Counted from the first letter of the stretch, positions 34,976-44,436 are shown. The stretch is 64,000 nt of DNA from JANXQG01 sp963709175 (GCA_963709175.1 CAVPVK010000012.1:186001-250000); one strand, 5' to 3'. Notes: generated from the sequence alone by a model not told the origin. Numbers and translations: made by a program.

Positions 34976-34981
34976 GCAGCC
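34851..34981 (+). repeat. Direct repeat, left copy (3' end of the transglutaminase gene)
   Basis: The last 125 coding bases plus stop and a few bases (CCGAGCTTGTCCCGCAGCC at the start, ending TAAGCAGCC) recur at 36494-36622 with about 92% identity by eye and one single-base gap. The 1.5 kb between the copies holds the MFS gene. Confidence 0.9.
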
Positions 34982-35271
34982 CTCCGCCTTGCAGAAGCCA
35001 GCCAGGGCCATGACCGCTTCCGGCAGGTCAGCCTGGGTGGCCGGAGCCCGCTTCTCGACCGGCTTGTCGGCCAGCCCGCGAATAGTGCCCGCCGGGCGTT
35101 CTCCGGACTTGACCGGATTCGCGGATTCGCTGTGAATCTTGTTAGCAAACCGCATTCACAGTAAAATCAGGAGCGTTGCATAGTGTCGAATTCCTATCAG
35201 CTGGTGTTCTGCAGCAGCTCTCGACAAGCTCCAGTCGCCCTGCCCCGCCTGTTCGCAGAAACCAACGTACA

Positions 35272-36453
35272 GTGCATACTCGGAAATCCAAAATCATCTT
35301 CTTCGTGTTTGAGGGGTTGAACGCCCTCGCCACGTCGTACTTTGGAAGCTACGTCTTTTTCCTGCTGCGCGACCGCTTCGGCTTCGGCAACCTTGGCAAC
35401 CTCTCGGTCTCGGCCCTCGGCGGCTTCGTCTACATCTTTGCCGCGTGGCTGGGCGGACGTTTCGCCCAACGTTTCGGCTATTTCACGTCGCTTAAGACCG
35501 GGTTCGGCGGACTGGCTGTCTGCTTGGGGCTGGGCGCGCTCGTTCCTTCGATGCCAGCGGTCATCATCGTGTACCTCGGTTACGCGACCACAGTTTGTTT
35601 CACCTGGCCGACACTCGAAGCCCTCGTCAGCGACGGCGTCGGCGATGACATCCTCCCCAAGAACATCGGCATCTACAACGTCGTCTGGTCCGCGGGGGCG
35701 GCGTCGATGTATTTCGTCGGTGGCACGCTCTATGAGACGCTCGGTCACGACAGTGTCTTCTGGCTGCCGGCATTCATTCACGGCGTACTATGTTTGACCG
35801 TCTTCTGCCTGGGCAAGAACCCCATCCCCACGAAGCCCCTTGCGCCACAGGCGGCGGCGACACAGCCGCTGGAAGCGGCTACCTTCGCCCGACTTGTTAG
35901 CCCGCAGACATTTCTGCGCCTGGTGTGGCTCGCGATTCCTTTCTCGTACATCGGGATTACCACGGTCATTGCCATTATCCCGGCCCTGGCAAAGTCGCTG
36001 GGGCTGTCCACGGCGCAGGCCGGTTGGTTCTGCTCGATCTGGATGTTCGTCCGCCTGGGAACCTTCGTGGCCCTCTGGCAATGGACCGGGTGGCACTACC
36101 GCTTCCGCTGGCTGGTGGGCGCCTTTGTTGGACTGACCGCCGGCTTCGGTGCCTTGCTTCTTTCCACGAACTTTGGAATACTCGTCGCCGCCCAAGCTGT
36201 CTTCGGCGTCTCGATCGGTCTCATCTATTACTCGTCGTTGTTCTACTCGATGGATGTTGGCGAAACCAAGGGCGAACACGGTGGATTACACGAGGCGATG
36301 ATCGGCACCGGCATGTGCTTGGGTCCGGCGGTAGGCGCCCTGAGCCTCTGCCTCGCGCCCGGTTTCCCGAACGCCGGGATTTACAGCGTCACCGCGCTGC
36401 TGGCCTGTGGACTAGCCGGCTTGATCGGCCTGCGTATGCGGTGGGCAACATGA
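35272..36453 (+). CDS. MFS transporter
   Basis: An about 394-residue membrane protein with roughly 12 hydrophobic segments. The loop after segment 2 (GGRFAQRFGYFTSLKTGFGG) resembles the MFS A-motif. Substrate is unknown. The start is uncertain: a GTG at 35272 leads directly to KSKIIFFVFEGLNALATSYF; the frame is open upstream to a TTG at 35176 through a poorly hydrophobic stretch. An inverted repeat CTGTGAAT/ATTCACAG (35130-35161) lies before it. Flanked by the direct repeat. Confidence 0.8.
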   Translation: MHTRKSKIIFFVFEGLNALATSYFGSYVFFLLRDRFGFGNLGNLSVSALGGFVYIFAAWLGGRFAQRFGYFTSLKTGFGGLAVCLGLGALVPSMPAVIIVYLGYATTVCFTWPTLEALVSDGVGDDILPKNIGIYNVVWSAGAASMYFVGGTLYETLGHDSVFWLPAFIHGVLCLTVFCLGKNPIPTKPLAPQAAATQPLEAATFARLVSPQTFLRLVWLAIPFSYIGITTVIAIIPALAKSLGLSTAQAGWFCSIWMFVRLGTFVALWQWTGWHYRFRWLVGAFVGLTAGFGALLLSTNFGILVAAQAVFGVSIGLIYYSSLFYSMDVGETKGEHGGLHEAMIGTGMCLGPAVGALSLCLAPGFPNAGIYSVTALLACGLAGLIGLRMRWAT

Positions 36454-36493
36454 TCCGGCCCCTATCGACTCCTTGTCCGGCATGGAGTCAACG

Positions 36494-36622
36494 CCGAGCT
36501 TGTCCCGCAGCCGGCCAGGCCGGGCGGAGACCCTGGCCCCGGCGCGGCGAAAGACGAAGACCGGCGAATGGAAACTCGCGGGCAATCACCCACTGGACCA
36601 CTATATGCGGCGATAAGCAGCC
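36494..36622 (+). repeat. Direct repeat, right copy (orphan transglutaminase 3' end)
   Basis: A degenerate second copy of the transglutaminase C-terminus (TGEWKLAGNHPLDHYMRR then stop in one frame), without any 5' part of the gene. It marks a duplication or recombination joint around the MFS gene. Confidence 0.9.
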
Positions 36623-36641
36623 CCAGGAAAAGAGGTTCGAC

Positions 36642-37142
36642 ATGTGGTGGACGCCGGACGGCAAGCGGATTCTCCAGGGCGGTGAGGGCCGGCTCTTCCG
36701 GGAAGCCCTGGCCATGATTCTGGACGCGGTCGGCGACGGCAACGAGGGGCTTCGGCAGTTCGCTGCCCCGCCCTTCAACAGGCTCCAGCCCTACCAGAAA
36801 CTGGCCGTGTCCGACTTTCTAGCCCCACCGCCAAAGCCACTTTGGCGGTCATCAGTGGCCGTGGTCGTGCGGTCGTGCACTCTACCAGCCGTAGAACATT
36901 GTAGTCCTGCGGGGACTCGATCGTGCGAACCACGTCGACCGGGCGACCGCCTAGCGTCTTGGTTCGCGCTGGGCGGCTTCCGCGAGCAGGGCTTGGCGCC
37001 AGGGGGCGTTCTCGCTTCACAAGTCGACCGCCTCGATACTTTGTCGACTAGACGAAGTGAGCTGGCCCGTATACAGTTAGTCGGCTCCGGCAGTGCCACT
37101 TGCGATCTTCCCGGAGATTTCATTTCCACTGAGCCTAATTAA
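36642..37142 (+). CDS. Hypothetical protein, possibly a gene fragment
   Basis: A 166-residue open frame from ATG 36642, with AAAAGAGG upstream. The first 60 residues (MWWTPDGKRILQGGEGRLF, REALAMILDAVGDG, FNRLQPYQKLAVSDFL) look like real protein; the remainder is Arg/Pro-rich and may be out of frame. No family is recognised. It lies directly after the orphan transglutaminase tail, so it could be a truncated remnant. Confidence 0.4.
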   Translation: MWWTPDGKRILQGGEGRLFREALAMILDAVGDGNEGLRQFAAPPFNRLQPYQKLAVSDFLAPPPKPLWRSSVAVVVRSCTLPAVEHCSPAGTRSCEPRRPGDRLASWFALGGFREQGLAPGGVLASQVDRLDTLSTRRSELARIQLVGSGSATCDLPGDFISTEPN

Positions 37143-37174
37143 CCCCATAGTTTCTCCAAAACGAGGAGGCAATC

Positions 37175-37504
37175 GTGAGCATTTCCGTCACCACTGTCGA
37201 TTTGTCCGCCGATCTGATGAAAGTAGTTCCCATGGCCCCATGCGAAAATGCAATCCACCCGGATGAGGTCCCAGTCTTGTTCGGGACTGCTGACGACGAG
37301 GATGATGAAGATGATGATGAAGATGAAGAGGATGAAAATGATGACCTGGACGACCTCGATGAGGACGAGGACCAAGATGATGAGGATGACGACGAGCTAG
37401 ACGACGACGAGAACGACTACGACTGGAAAGAAGTCTCTGACCACGATGAAGAAGACGAAGAGGAGGAAGACGAAGAGGAGAACGACGACGAGGAGGATGA
37501 GTAG
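37175..37504 (+). CDS. Extremely acidic small protein
   Basis: A 109-residue protein. The first 38 residues are ordinary (MSISVTTVDLSADLMKVVPM). The last 70 are almost only Asp and Glu with a few Asn, Tyr, Trp. AGGAGG precedes ATG 37175, supporting translation. Such tails can act as DNA mimics, calcium buffers or chaperone-like tails; none can be chosen here. Confidence 0.7.
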   Translation: MSISVTTVDLSADLMKVVPMAPCENAIHPDEVPVLFGTADDEDDEDDDEDEEDENDDLDDLDEDEDQDDEDDDELDDDENDYDWKEVSDHDEEDEEEEDEEENDDEEDE

Positions 37505-38466
37505 TCCTTGAACCACCGAGACTTCGACGGTAAGTCGATGCGGAGCATGGTCATTCTGGGCAGCCTGAGACGGTAGTGCAACACGGCGACGGTGCCAGGC
37601 TAGATCAAAGCGGGTCCGGGCTAATGGCCACGAGCTGGACTCGGGCGACATCTTGGATTGCCGCGTGCCGGGTTGTGGGGATATGGTCAGACGCAATATT
37701 CTCCGGAAACGGCGGACAAGGGTACTTTGATCGGCCTTGACTCAAAAAACCCAACGCCGTATTCTCCCGAAATCACGAAGCTCGTACGCCACTCGTGCAA
37801 ACGTCCAATCGCTCCCGAAAAAGCAAGTATCCTTACCCCCCCGAGGACACTGGCTTTTCGGGGGCTTTTGTTTGCGCCCTTCGTTGGCAGCCCAGGCGGG
37901 TATGGTTTCACGTCAGGATTCGTCGCCCGAGCGGTCCGCCGCAACGGTGTCCTGCTCCTTTTTCTGCTTTCGGCCGGGGCGAGGCTTCGCAGATACCTCC
38001 GCGGCTTCCTCAACCGAGTCGGCCGACCCCCTGAACAGGTTCTGGTCGAAGATCCATTCCTCCAGGGCTTCTTCGGCCGCTATCCTGAAGCCGCGAAGGT
38101 TGAATCAGGAGTTAGACGAGTTCGTGGACCAGCGGCGGGGACGGCGTCGGCAGCACGGCGGCCGTGGGCACCATCAAGTTCGAGCCTGGTCTTGAGCATG
38201 ACCTGCCGGAAATGCTGAACCGCCTGATCCCGCCCAACCGGGACTACGGCCACGAACGGGCCTGGCACGATGGCAACGAACAAGCCGTAATCGCGGCCTC
38301 GGACCGCGGCAGCAGCCCCAGTTACGCGGCAAGCCAAGCATGGAGCCCTCCTAGGGGGTTGTGGATGGGAAAGGTGGCGGTTCTATCGGCCGAGCAAACA
38401 AGGTGTATACTGACTGCCGTGGAAGGCTTTTACGGAATCCGCTTTACCGTTGTTGAAAGGGCTGTC
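37505..38466. other. Interval with no convincing gene
   Basis: About 960 bases. Open frames on both strands are short or Arg/Pro-rich and look like shadow frames. Near 38168 one frame reads TIKFEPGLEHDLPEMLNRLI, which could be the end of a decayed gene. A hairpin with a short T run is listed separately. No promoter stands out. Confidence 0.45.
37836..37875 (+). terminator. Terminator-like hairpin
   Basis: CCCCCGA (37838-37844) pairs with TCGGGGG (37858-37864) and is followed by CTTTTGTTT. The loop is 13 nt. No intact gene lies directly upstream, so it may belong to a decayed gene. Confidence 0.5.
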
Positions 38467-39300
38467 ATGAATCGCCATATTTTGCTATCGCTCATGTTGG
38501 GTCTGCCCCTGTGGGTTGATTCGGGCTGGACCGCAGCAATCGATCCCGAGCAGGCGAAGGCCATCGCCGCAATCGAAAAGCTCGGCGGTCACGTGGCTTT
38601 CGACGAGCAGCATCCGGGCAAAGTCGTGAATTCAGTGGATCTGGCACGAAGCAAGGCGACCGATGCTGCGATGGAAAACGTGAGCCGGCTAACGACAATC
38701 GAATATCTGGACCTGACGGGCTCGCAGGTCACAGACGACGGCTTGCTTCACGCGTCGGGTTTGAGCAAGCTCAAGTCGGTGTCGCTCAAGGGTACGAAAG
38801 TTACCGATCATGGCTTGGCCCACCTGAACAAGCTGACCAACCTGACCACGCTCAACCTCTCGGAAACCGCGATAACCGGCGAAGGGCTTGCCCACTTGCC
38901 TAATGCAAGGAAGATGCATTACCTCTATGCCGGCGACAGCAAGTTCAATGACGCGGGCATGGCTAATCTTAAACAGTATCCTGAACTCGACCGGTTGTTC
39001 CTTACCAAAACCGGAATCACGGACGCAGGCCTTTCGAACATCGAAGGGCTCACTGGCCTGCGATGCTTGCTGCTGGAAGACACGCAGGTGTCCGACGACG
39101 GTCTGGTCCATTTGGAGGGCCTGAACAAGTTGGCCTACCTGTGGTTGGATCGCACCAAGATCACTGGCCCGGGCCTCGTGCATCTTAAGAAGTTGGGAAA
39201 CCTCCGCTCGCTTAAACTAGGCGGAACAACGATTGGCTCCCGTGCAATTCAGGACTTAAAGAAAGCGTTGCCACGCTGTAGCATCTCGGTTGAAAAATAG
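38467..39300 (+). CDS. Secreted leucine-rich-repeat protein
   Basis: A 277-residue protein with a signal peptide (ILLSLMLGLPLWVDSGWTAA). From residue 70 on it is built of 23-25-residue LRR units of the planctomycete type: LTTIEYLDLTGSQVTDDGL, LKSVSLKGTKVTDHGLAHL, LTTLNLSETAITGEGLAHL, LRCLLLEDTQVSDDGLVHL, LAYLWLDRTKITGPGLVHL. About eight repeats are visible. It likely binds proteins outside the cytoplasm. GAAAGGG lies upstream of ATG. Confidence 0.85.
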   Translation: MNRHILLSLMLGLPLWVDSGWTAAIDPEQAKAIAAIEKLGGHVAFDEQHPGKVVNSVDLARSKATDAAMENVSRLTTIEYLDLTGSQVTDDGLLHASGLSKLKSVSLKGTKVTDHGLAHLNKLTNLTTLNLSETAITGEGLAHLPNARKMHYLYAGDSKFNDAGMANLKQYPELDRLFLTKTGITDAGLSNIEGLTGLRCLLLEDTQVSDDGLVHLEGLNKLAYLWLDRTKITGPGLVHLKKLGNLRSLKLGGTTIGSRAIQDLKKALPRCSISVEK

Positions 39301-39440
39301 CCTTGGTAGCAGCGGCAGCTTCACGAGATTTTGATTTTCGCACTTGCGATGAAACCGATGGGGGCTGTTGCTGCGGAAGTGGCCGATGACACGACGCCGC
39401 ACCGTGCGGAGTTAATGGGCCAGGGAGCGGGTAATGGTAA

Positions 39441-39749
39441 TCAATGCTGAATCTCCGAATCCGAAAGTGAACCAATAAAATGATCATGCGAGGTTCTGTT
39501 GCAAGGGGCCCGTTGCGATAGATAGCCTGGGCGGGCGGCTTCCAGGAGATTCCAGTTGGCGGTCTGCGGACGAGGCAGTTCGTCAAAGGCATCGAGCGGT
39601 GCCGTCAGGTCCAGCAGGCTGAAGCCCATGCGGCGGATGGTGGACAGGGATTCGCCAGTAGCACGGGCTACGGCACGATCGAGGCGGGATTGCCGAACAG
39701 GTTGGGCTGCAAGTTCAGCCCAGCGATCAAGAGATCAACGCTTCGCTTG
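39441..39749 (-). CDS. Small minus-strand ORF, possible gene remnant
   Basis: Between stops at 39750 and 39441 the minus strand reads DRWAELAAQPVRQSRLDRA, RATGESLSTIRRMGFSLLD, and DELPRPQTANWNLLEAAR. It has sensible composition and an HTH-like segment around GESLSTIRRMGFS, unlike the other frames here. The first ATG is at 39629; the frame upstream has no clear start, so it may be 5'-truncated. The rest of 39301-39844 shows nothing else. Confidence 0.4.
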
Positions 39750-39844
39750 ATTAGGCGGTAGTTGCTTGCGGTTGCTTGCTAACGTAGAATTTTCGGTTTA
39801 TACAACACGGCGAACTGCTTGCCGAGTAACTTTGTGAGGTGGCG

Positions 39845-40591
39845 ATGACTTTCTTGATACGGTCGGTCCTGCACCGGCATGCTCGGTATGGGACGGCGAT
39901 TGGGACCTTATGGGTGCTTTTCATCGGAGTCGCTTTGTCTGGCCGTGCCGACGACTCGGTGCTAAGCTTGAGCGATCTTGCGGCCTTCCGCGAGCCGAAG
40001 GCGAACTGGGTCATCTGTGGCGACGTGAAACTCGACCCCAAGAACCGCCGCCAACTTGCCGCGGCGCCGGGACAAGGCATCTTGGTCAGTCATGGCAAGG
40101 GCGTGAATCTCTGCACGGAGAAGAGCTATCGCGATTGCCAGGTCGAGGTGGAGTTCATGATCCCGCAGGGCTCAAACTCTGGAGTCAAACTGAATGGCTG
40201 CTACGAAATCCAGATCTTCGACTCCTGGAAGAAGAAGAAAGTCACGGGCAGCGATTGCGGAGGCATCTATCCGCGAGGCGAATATAGCCCGCACTATCAT
40301 ACGATCGACGACGGAACGCCGCCCAAGGTCAATGCCTGCCGAGCGCCGGGCAAGTGGCAAAGGCTCAAGATCACTTTTCAGAGCCCCCGCTTTGACGCCC
40401 AAGGCAAGAAGACTGCCAACGCCAAGTTCGTTCGCGTTGAACTTAACGGCATCGTGATCCACGAAAACGCCGAGGTCAAGTATCCCACGGGAGCCGCGTG
40501 GCACAATACCGAACACGATCAGGGCCCGGTACTTTTCCAGGGAGATCACGGCCCAGTGGCCTTTCGGAATCTGCAGATCAAGCCTTTGTGA
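39845..40591 (+). CDS. Secreted DUF1080 protein (3-keto-disaccharide hydrolase family)
   Basis: A 248-residue protein with an N-terminal hydrophobic segment (GTLWVLFIGVALSGRADD). The body is a concanavalin-like jelly roll: CQVEVEFMIPQGSNSGVKLNGCYEIQIFDS, DCGGIYPRGEYSP, APGKWQRLKITFQSPRFDAQGKK, and DHGPVAFRNLQIKPL, all typical of DUF1080. Family members act on 3-keto-glycosides or bind carbohydrate. The start is ATG 39845; a GTG at 39839 is also possible. Confidence 0.88.
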   Translation: MTFLIRSVLHRHARYGTAIGTLWVLFIGVALSGRADDSVLSLSDLAAFREPKANWVICGDVKLDPKNRRQLAAAPGQGILVSHGKGVNLCTEKSYRDCQVEVEFMIPQGSNSGVKLNGCYEIQIFDSWKKKKVTGSDCGGIYPRGEYSPHYHTIDDGTPPKVNACRAPGKWQRLKITFQSPRFDAQGKKTANAKFVRVELNGIVIHENAEVKYPTGAAWHNTEHDQGPVLFQGDHGPVAFRNLQIKPL

Positions 40592-40817
40592 TCCTGCAGC
40601 CGAGCCAGCCTGCCAGCGTCCTTCCAGGCTTGTGTGAGATTAGTGGCCCGCCCGACGGAAACTAGCCATGCCGCCGCAGGAAGCCATGGCCCCTGGGACG
40701 TCGTCGGGTTCGATGAGGCGAATAATCACCGAGCGAAAGGATGGAACTCCTAGCCGGTAGCCAGCGTCTATATGCATGTATAAATATCCTACACCTTTTT
40801 TTTCGAAACGCTGTGCG

Positions 40818-41870
40818 ATGAGAATCTTCTCTTTTGTCGCCTATGGTGCTGCCATCGTCGTCGGTTCTGCTTTTGCACCGGAAAAATGCACTTTCGCGCA
40901 ATTTGCGGTTCCCGCGCCATTGGCCGTGCAGCCGCCCCGCGAAGCAGCAAGGAGCTCGTCCGGATGGGGCGAAGCAGAGTATGTCTTCACTGCCAAATTG
41001 GAGAATGTCACCGCCGGGCCAGTAGGCAATTCCTGCCCGCCCGTCTATATCAACAAGCCACACCTGACGGTGGCAAAGTGTCTTCGTGGAGCATTGAAGT
41101 CCGGCGAGACAATCGACTGCGTCAGTTCAACTCGGCAAAAAACCAAGCCCACGTTTCCGATCGGCGAACGGTTCGTGATAGCGGCCGGAAAGTCGCAGGG
41201 AGAAATGCTTATTGTACGGATGGAAGTTGTGTCGGACAAAAACGTGTCCGAAGCAACGCTCGACTGCAAGATGCCGCTCGGTTGGCAGGTCGAAGACGGC
41301 AAGCTGGTATCGCCTTGGGCCGCGTTGGGTGGAAAGGCCTGGCCAGTGTCCGCCGTGAGAACGGGCGACGCCACGTGCAGCAAAACTGGCCGTCCGGCAT
41401 TGATGGTGGGCGAGGGCGTTCGTTTCAGCGTCGAACCGGCGCCGCCTAAGGAATCGATTGAGTGGATCAATCCAGATGGCGACGGAGAGTACAAGGTCAC
41501 CGTAACGAATATCACCCACAAGCCGGCCAGTATCCCTGCCCTGCTATTTGACGGAAAGACTCCCCAGTGGGCCGAAAGCATGGTGATCCGCTGCGACGGA
41601 AGAACCTACCTCTGCCCTGGCTGAAACGGTGTGGCTGGAAAGGTCGAGCCGTTTGTATTGCAAGCGGGCGAGTTTGTATTGCAAGCGGGCGAGAGCGTTT
41701 CAACCATCGTCAATATTGTCCGTCTGGAAGGCCCTCGATGGCCTGAAGGTGGTTCTCGGCTCGAGTTCCAATTCTGCCTGGACGAGAAAACACAAACAAA
41801 ATCGTTCTACTACATGGGCCGGCATCACGACCCGATTCGCCGATCGCTCGCCAACCCCACAGGCAAGTAG
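40818..41870 (+). CDS. Secreted hypothetical protein interrupted by an in-frame TGA
   Basis: The first part (40818-41621) has a signal peptide, then beta-rich sequence (AEYVFTAKLENVTAGPVG, YKVTVTNITHKPASIPALLF, ESMVIRCDGRTYLCPG). TGA 41622-41624 interrupts it, but the same frame continues AGKVEPFVLQAGEFVLQAGE and RLEFQFCLDEKTQTKSFYYM to 41870. The second half reads as the natural C-terminal strand set of the same domain. It carries a 21-bp tandem duplication. Either a nonsense mutation or a base-call error; 351 codons in total. Confidence 0.6.
41652..41693 (+). repeat. Perfect 21-bp tandem duplication in coding frame
   Basis: Two identical 21-bp units encode FVLQAGE twice. The copy is perfect, so it is recent or an assembly artefact. 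Confidence 0.95.
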
Positions 41871-41879
41871 TGACCGGGC

Positions 41880-42235
41880 AGGCAGATCATGGTCGAGCAC
41901 GACGAAGTGCTTCTCCAGCTCGGCCGGGACGCTTACGATCGGCGACAGGGCCACGACAAACGTGCGGTTCTGCTTGCCGGTGCAAACCTGCTTTGCCAGG
42001 GCCTGCACGATTTCCGGGGAGTTTAGGGACCTGTGGGGTCGCTGCTGGCGTCGGCGGGAGTGCTCTGGCCGGGGATCTGCAAGCCAGAGGCGATGACCCA
42101 GACGGCCAAACGCCAAGTCTGCTGACGGCAGAGCTGTGCAATTTCGGCCAGGGCATCATCGTGCTCGTGGGACGTGATCCACCGGCCGGTGAAACAGGCG
42201 GAAATGTATTCCGTAAGTCGATGAGTGAGTGTCAT
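41880..42235 (-). pseudogene. Remnant of an AAA-type ATPase gene, 5' end
   Basis: On the minus strand from 42235 the frame starts MTLTHRLTEYISACFTGRW, ITSHEHDDALAEIAQLCRQ and TWRLAVWVIASGLQIPGQS. It then breaks, and another frame continues SPEIVQALAKQVCTGKQN and FVVALSPIVSVPAELEKHFV. The arrangement recalls the N-terminal region of planctomycete AAA ATPases, with about 30 residues missing at the break. No Walker motifs remain. It is divergent to the DUF123 gene. Call is by resemblance from memory and moderate. Confidence 0.5.
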
Positions 42236-42263
42236 GGAGGTTACTTTCGATTACGATAGGGTG

Positions 42264-42734
42264 ATGAACGAGAAAAGCCACGACCGTGAAACGCTTGATT
42301 TACCGTCACAGCCAGGCACCTACGCCTTGATTCTGGAGGCGACGGCCGTTCAGGACGTGCCCATCGGCAAGCTGGGCGTGCTGCACATGTTGCCGGGAAT
42401 CTACGTGTACGTTGGAAGTGCGTTAGGACCGGGCGGATTGGCGGCGCGCGTGGATCGGCACGTCCTGCGTGAGAAAACGCTGCATTGGCACATCGATTAC
42501 TTGCGTGCCGAAACGCGGCTTGTGGCCGTATGGTTCGCAAGGGGAGCGAAACACGGGGAATGCCACCGGTCTCGAATACTCGAACGGGCAACCGGAGCAC
42601 AGGTTCCGCTGGATGGGTTCGGGTCGTCGGATTGTCGCTGCCGATCGCATCTACAGTATTTCGCGAATCTGCGGGCTGTGGAGGTCATTCGATCCCAGTT
42701 GAAGTGCCGGGCGATACGGTTTTCCGAAGATTGA
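42264..42734 (+). CDS. DUF123 / GIY-YIG-related protein
   Basis: A 156-residue protein with the DUF123 signature: GTYALILEA, GIYVYVGSALGPGGLAARVDRH, LHWHIDYLRAE, and GFGSSDCRCRSHLQYF at the C-terminus. The family is often fused to or near endonuclease III and is related to GIY-YIG nucleases. The start is set at ATG 42264; 42225 is an in-frame alternative that overlaps the divergent remnant. Confidence 0.85.
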   Translation: MNEKSHDRETLDLPSQPGTYALILEATAVQDVPIGKLGVLHMLPGIYVYVGSALGPGGLAARVDRHVLREKTLHWHIDYLRAETRLVAVWFARGAKHGECHRSRILERATGAQVPLDGFGSSDCRCRSHLQYFANLRAVEVIRSQLKCRAIRFSED

Positions 42735-42874
42735 GCGGATGCCCTACGATCGCTGCTGTTGCTGCTGATCGACGGTCTGGGTGCCGACGAATGCCAGCAG
42801 GCCTGGCCCTTCCGCCCGCCGCTGACGTTGGCAAACCCGACTATCGCCTGAAGCCCGAACTCGAAAGGACTGCC

Positions 42875-43406
42875 GTGCCAGCTCAACCCTCCGTCGCCGC
42901 AACGGCCAAGCGAAACATCGAGACGATTGCACAGCTTGAGCAGCAGTTGATCGCTCAACAATCCCGGACTGGACGATTGGGTGCCGGCGTTGCCCGCTTC
43001 TTCTGAAGCCTCCGCTTCATTGTTGCTCAGGTCATCTTCCTTATCGCGTGGATTGTTTTGAGTACCTTGAGGACGGTGTGGCTTCAACCGTTCGACCCGT
43101 ATCCTTTTCAGTTCTTGTCTCTGATCGTGGGGATCGAATTCATTTTTCTCACCACATTCGTTCTCATCAACCAAAAGCACCAGATGCGTCGTGCCCGAGC
43201 AATGGTCGCACCTGAATCTGCAACTCAGTATGCTCGCGGAACAGGAAGTCACCGAGAACGTAAAGATGCTGCACACGATCTGCCGGAAACTCGGCTTGAA
43301 AATACCGATTCCGGATCAAGCAGTAGGCGATCTTACCGAGAACACCGAGATAGCCGCCCTGGTCGATGAGATTGAGAAGGCACGGGATAATGATGCCTTG
43401 TCGTAG
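42875..43406 (+). CDS. DUF1003 membrane protein, disrupted
   Basis: From GTG 42875 (AAAGGA upstream): RNIETIAQLEQQLIAQQSRTG, then ARFF, an in-frame TGA at 43004-43006, then the same frame continues RFIVAQVIFLIAWIVLSTLR, LQPFDPYPFQFLSLIVGIEF and LINQKHQMRRA. After an extra C at about 43197 it goes on EQWSHLNLQLSMLAEQEVTEN to 43406. The two membrane helices, FDPYPF and the coiled tail are the DUF1003 signature. Total about 176 residues, two lesions. Confidence 0.75.
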
Positions 43407-43911
43407 GCGCGTTCGGCGTCATCTGATCCTGCGGAGAGGGCGATTGCTGGGCATCGCTGTTCTATCATTCGTCTTGCCTCTGGCGTTCGAGTTCCACTTT
43501 GGGAATTTCGTAGCCGGGGCTTCGTAGGAGCGGCTGGCCTCGGAGTACAAGGTGCGGCATGGCGGGCTGTACCCATTCGGGAATCGTCATCCCGGTCGTG
43601 GGTGTTGCATTCTCCGTGTCGGACCGTAAAATTTCCTCGTGTCGGATGACGAGACGAAAAACATCTCGGCCCTGTTGGCAAAAAGAAATGTTCAGAATCG
43701 AGACACGGAAGGTTAACGACCCGGGCGTCTTCACGGCGTTCGAGGAAACCGTGCGAGCACGTCGCCGGGGATATGCCGGAGCAGGTAGCCGAACAAGAAC
43801 GAACAGCGTGTCGCGGATTCGGGACTAACCGCCCAGATTCCGCGGTCCCGGATTTCGCGGCCAGCCCACAGTGCTCCAATTGAACGTTTGGCAAGCATCT
43901 TGCCATACTGG
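43407..43911. other. Interval with ambiguous minus-strand ORFs
   Basis: About 500 bases. The minus strand has a frame 43734-43465 (MKTPGSLTFRVSILNISFC at the start) and overlapping frames of similar length; none has a recognised domain or a clear ribosome site. The region may contain a decayed gene. Confidence 0.35.
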
Positions 43912-44436
43912 CTATCGCAGCGGCAAATTCTTGGGTTGCAGATTGCGCATACGATCCACTTCTTCGGGAGCAATTTGCCAGTGGTTTCCTGTTTCGCTCG
44001 TGCGGACTAGTCGTAGACTCGATACCTCTCGCGTGTAGGAGTAGCGGCCCTCGACTTTGATCTTGCCTTTGAGCGTTGCCTGGAGTGGTTCGTCTGCGTC
44101 AGGCTTGATGGCAAACAGCTCATGTTGAGGCCGAAGGCCGGCCGTGCGCCGCGCTGAATCTTCGCGCAAGAACTTGATGCGTTCTGCGGACGGCATGAGT
44201 TCAGCAAAATCCAGCGCACGAGGTGCCGCCAGCAACAGTTTCTTCAAGTTATTCCACAGACCGTCATTACTCGTGTAACCATTATCATAGGTACCGGTGA
44301 CCAGGATGAGTTGTCCGTTGAGGTAAATGCGAAATGTGATGAACACTGCAGCCGGTGCCGGTTTCACAGACAAGAGACCGCCGAGCTTTGGCGCCAGTAG
44401 TACCACGATAATTCTCGCATTAACTAGCATTTTCAT
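43912..44436 (-). CDS. Hypothetical secreted or membrane-anchored protein
   Basis: A 174-residue protein from the ATG at 44436, which has AAAGG upstream on the minus strand. It starts with a hydrophobic segment (LVNARIIVVLLAPKLGGLL), then a beta-rich part (FITFRIYLNGQLILVTGTYD) and a charged helical middle. The end holds LKGKIKVEGRYSYTREVSSL. No family is recognised. Upstream frame extends to 44529 but that part lacks signal-like sequence. Confidence 0.5.
   Translation of the reverse strand: MKMLVNARIIVVLLAPKLGGLLSVKPAPAAVFITFRIYLNGQLILVTGTYDNGYTSNDGLWNNLKKLLLAAPRALDFAELMPSAERIKFLREDSARRTAGLRPQHELFAIKPDADEPLQATLKGKIKVEGRYSYTREVSSLRLVRTSETGNHWQIAPEEVDRMRNLQPKNLPLR

Noticed and set aside
41622..43006. 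TGA reassigned to an amino acid in this organism
   Set aside because: TGA ends many intact genes here, including several ATGA overlaps, so general recoding does not fit.
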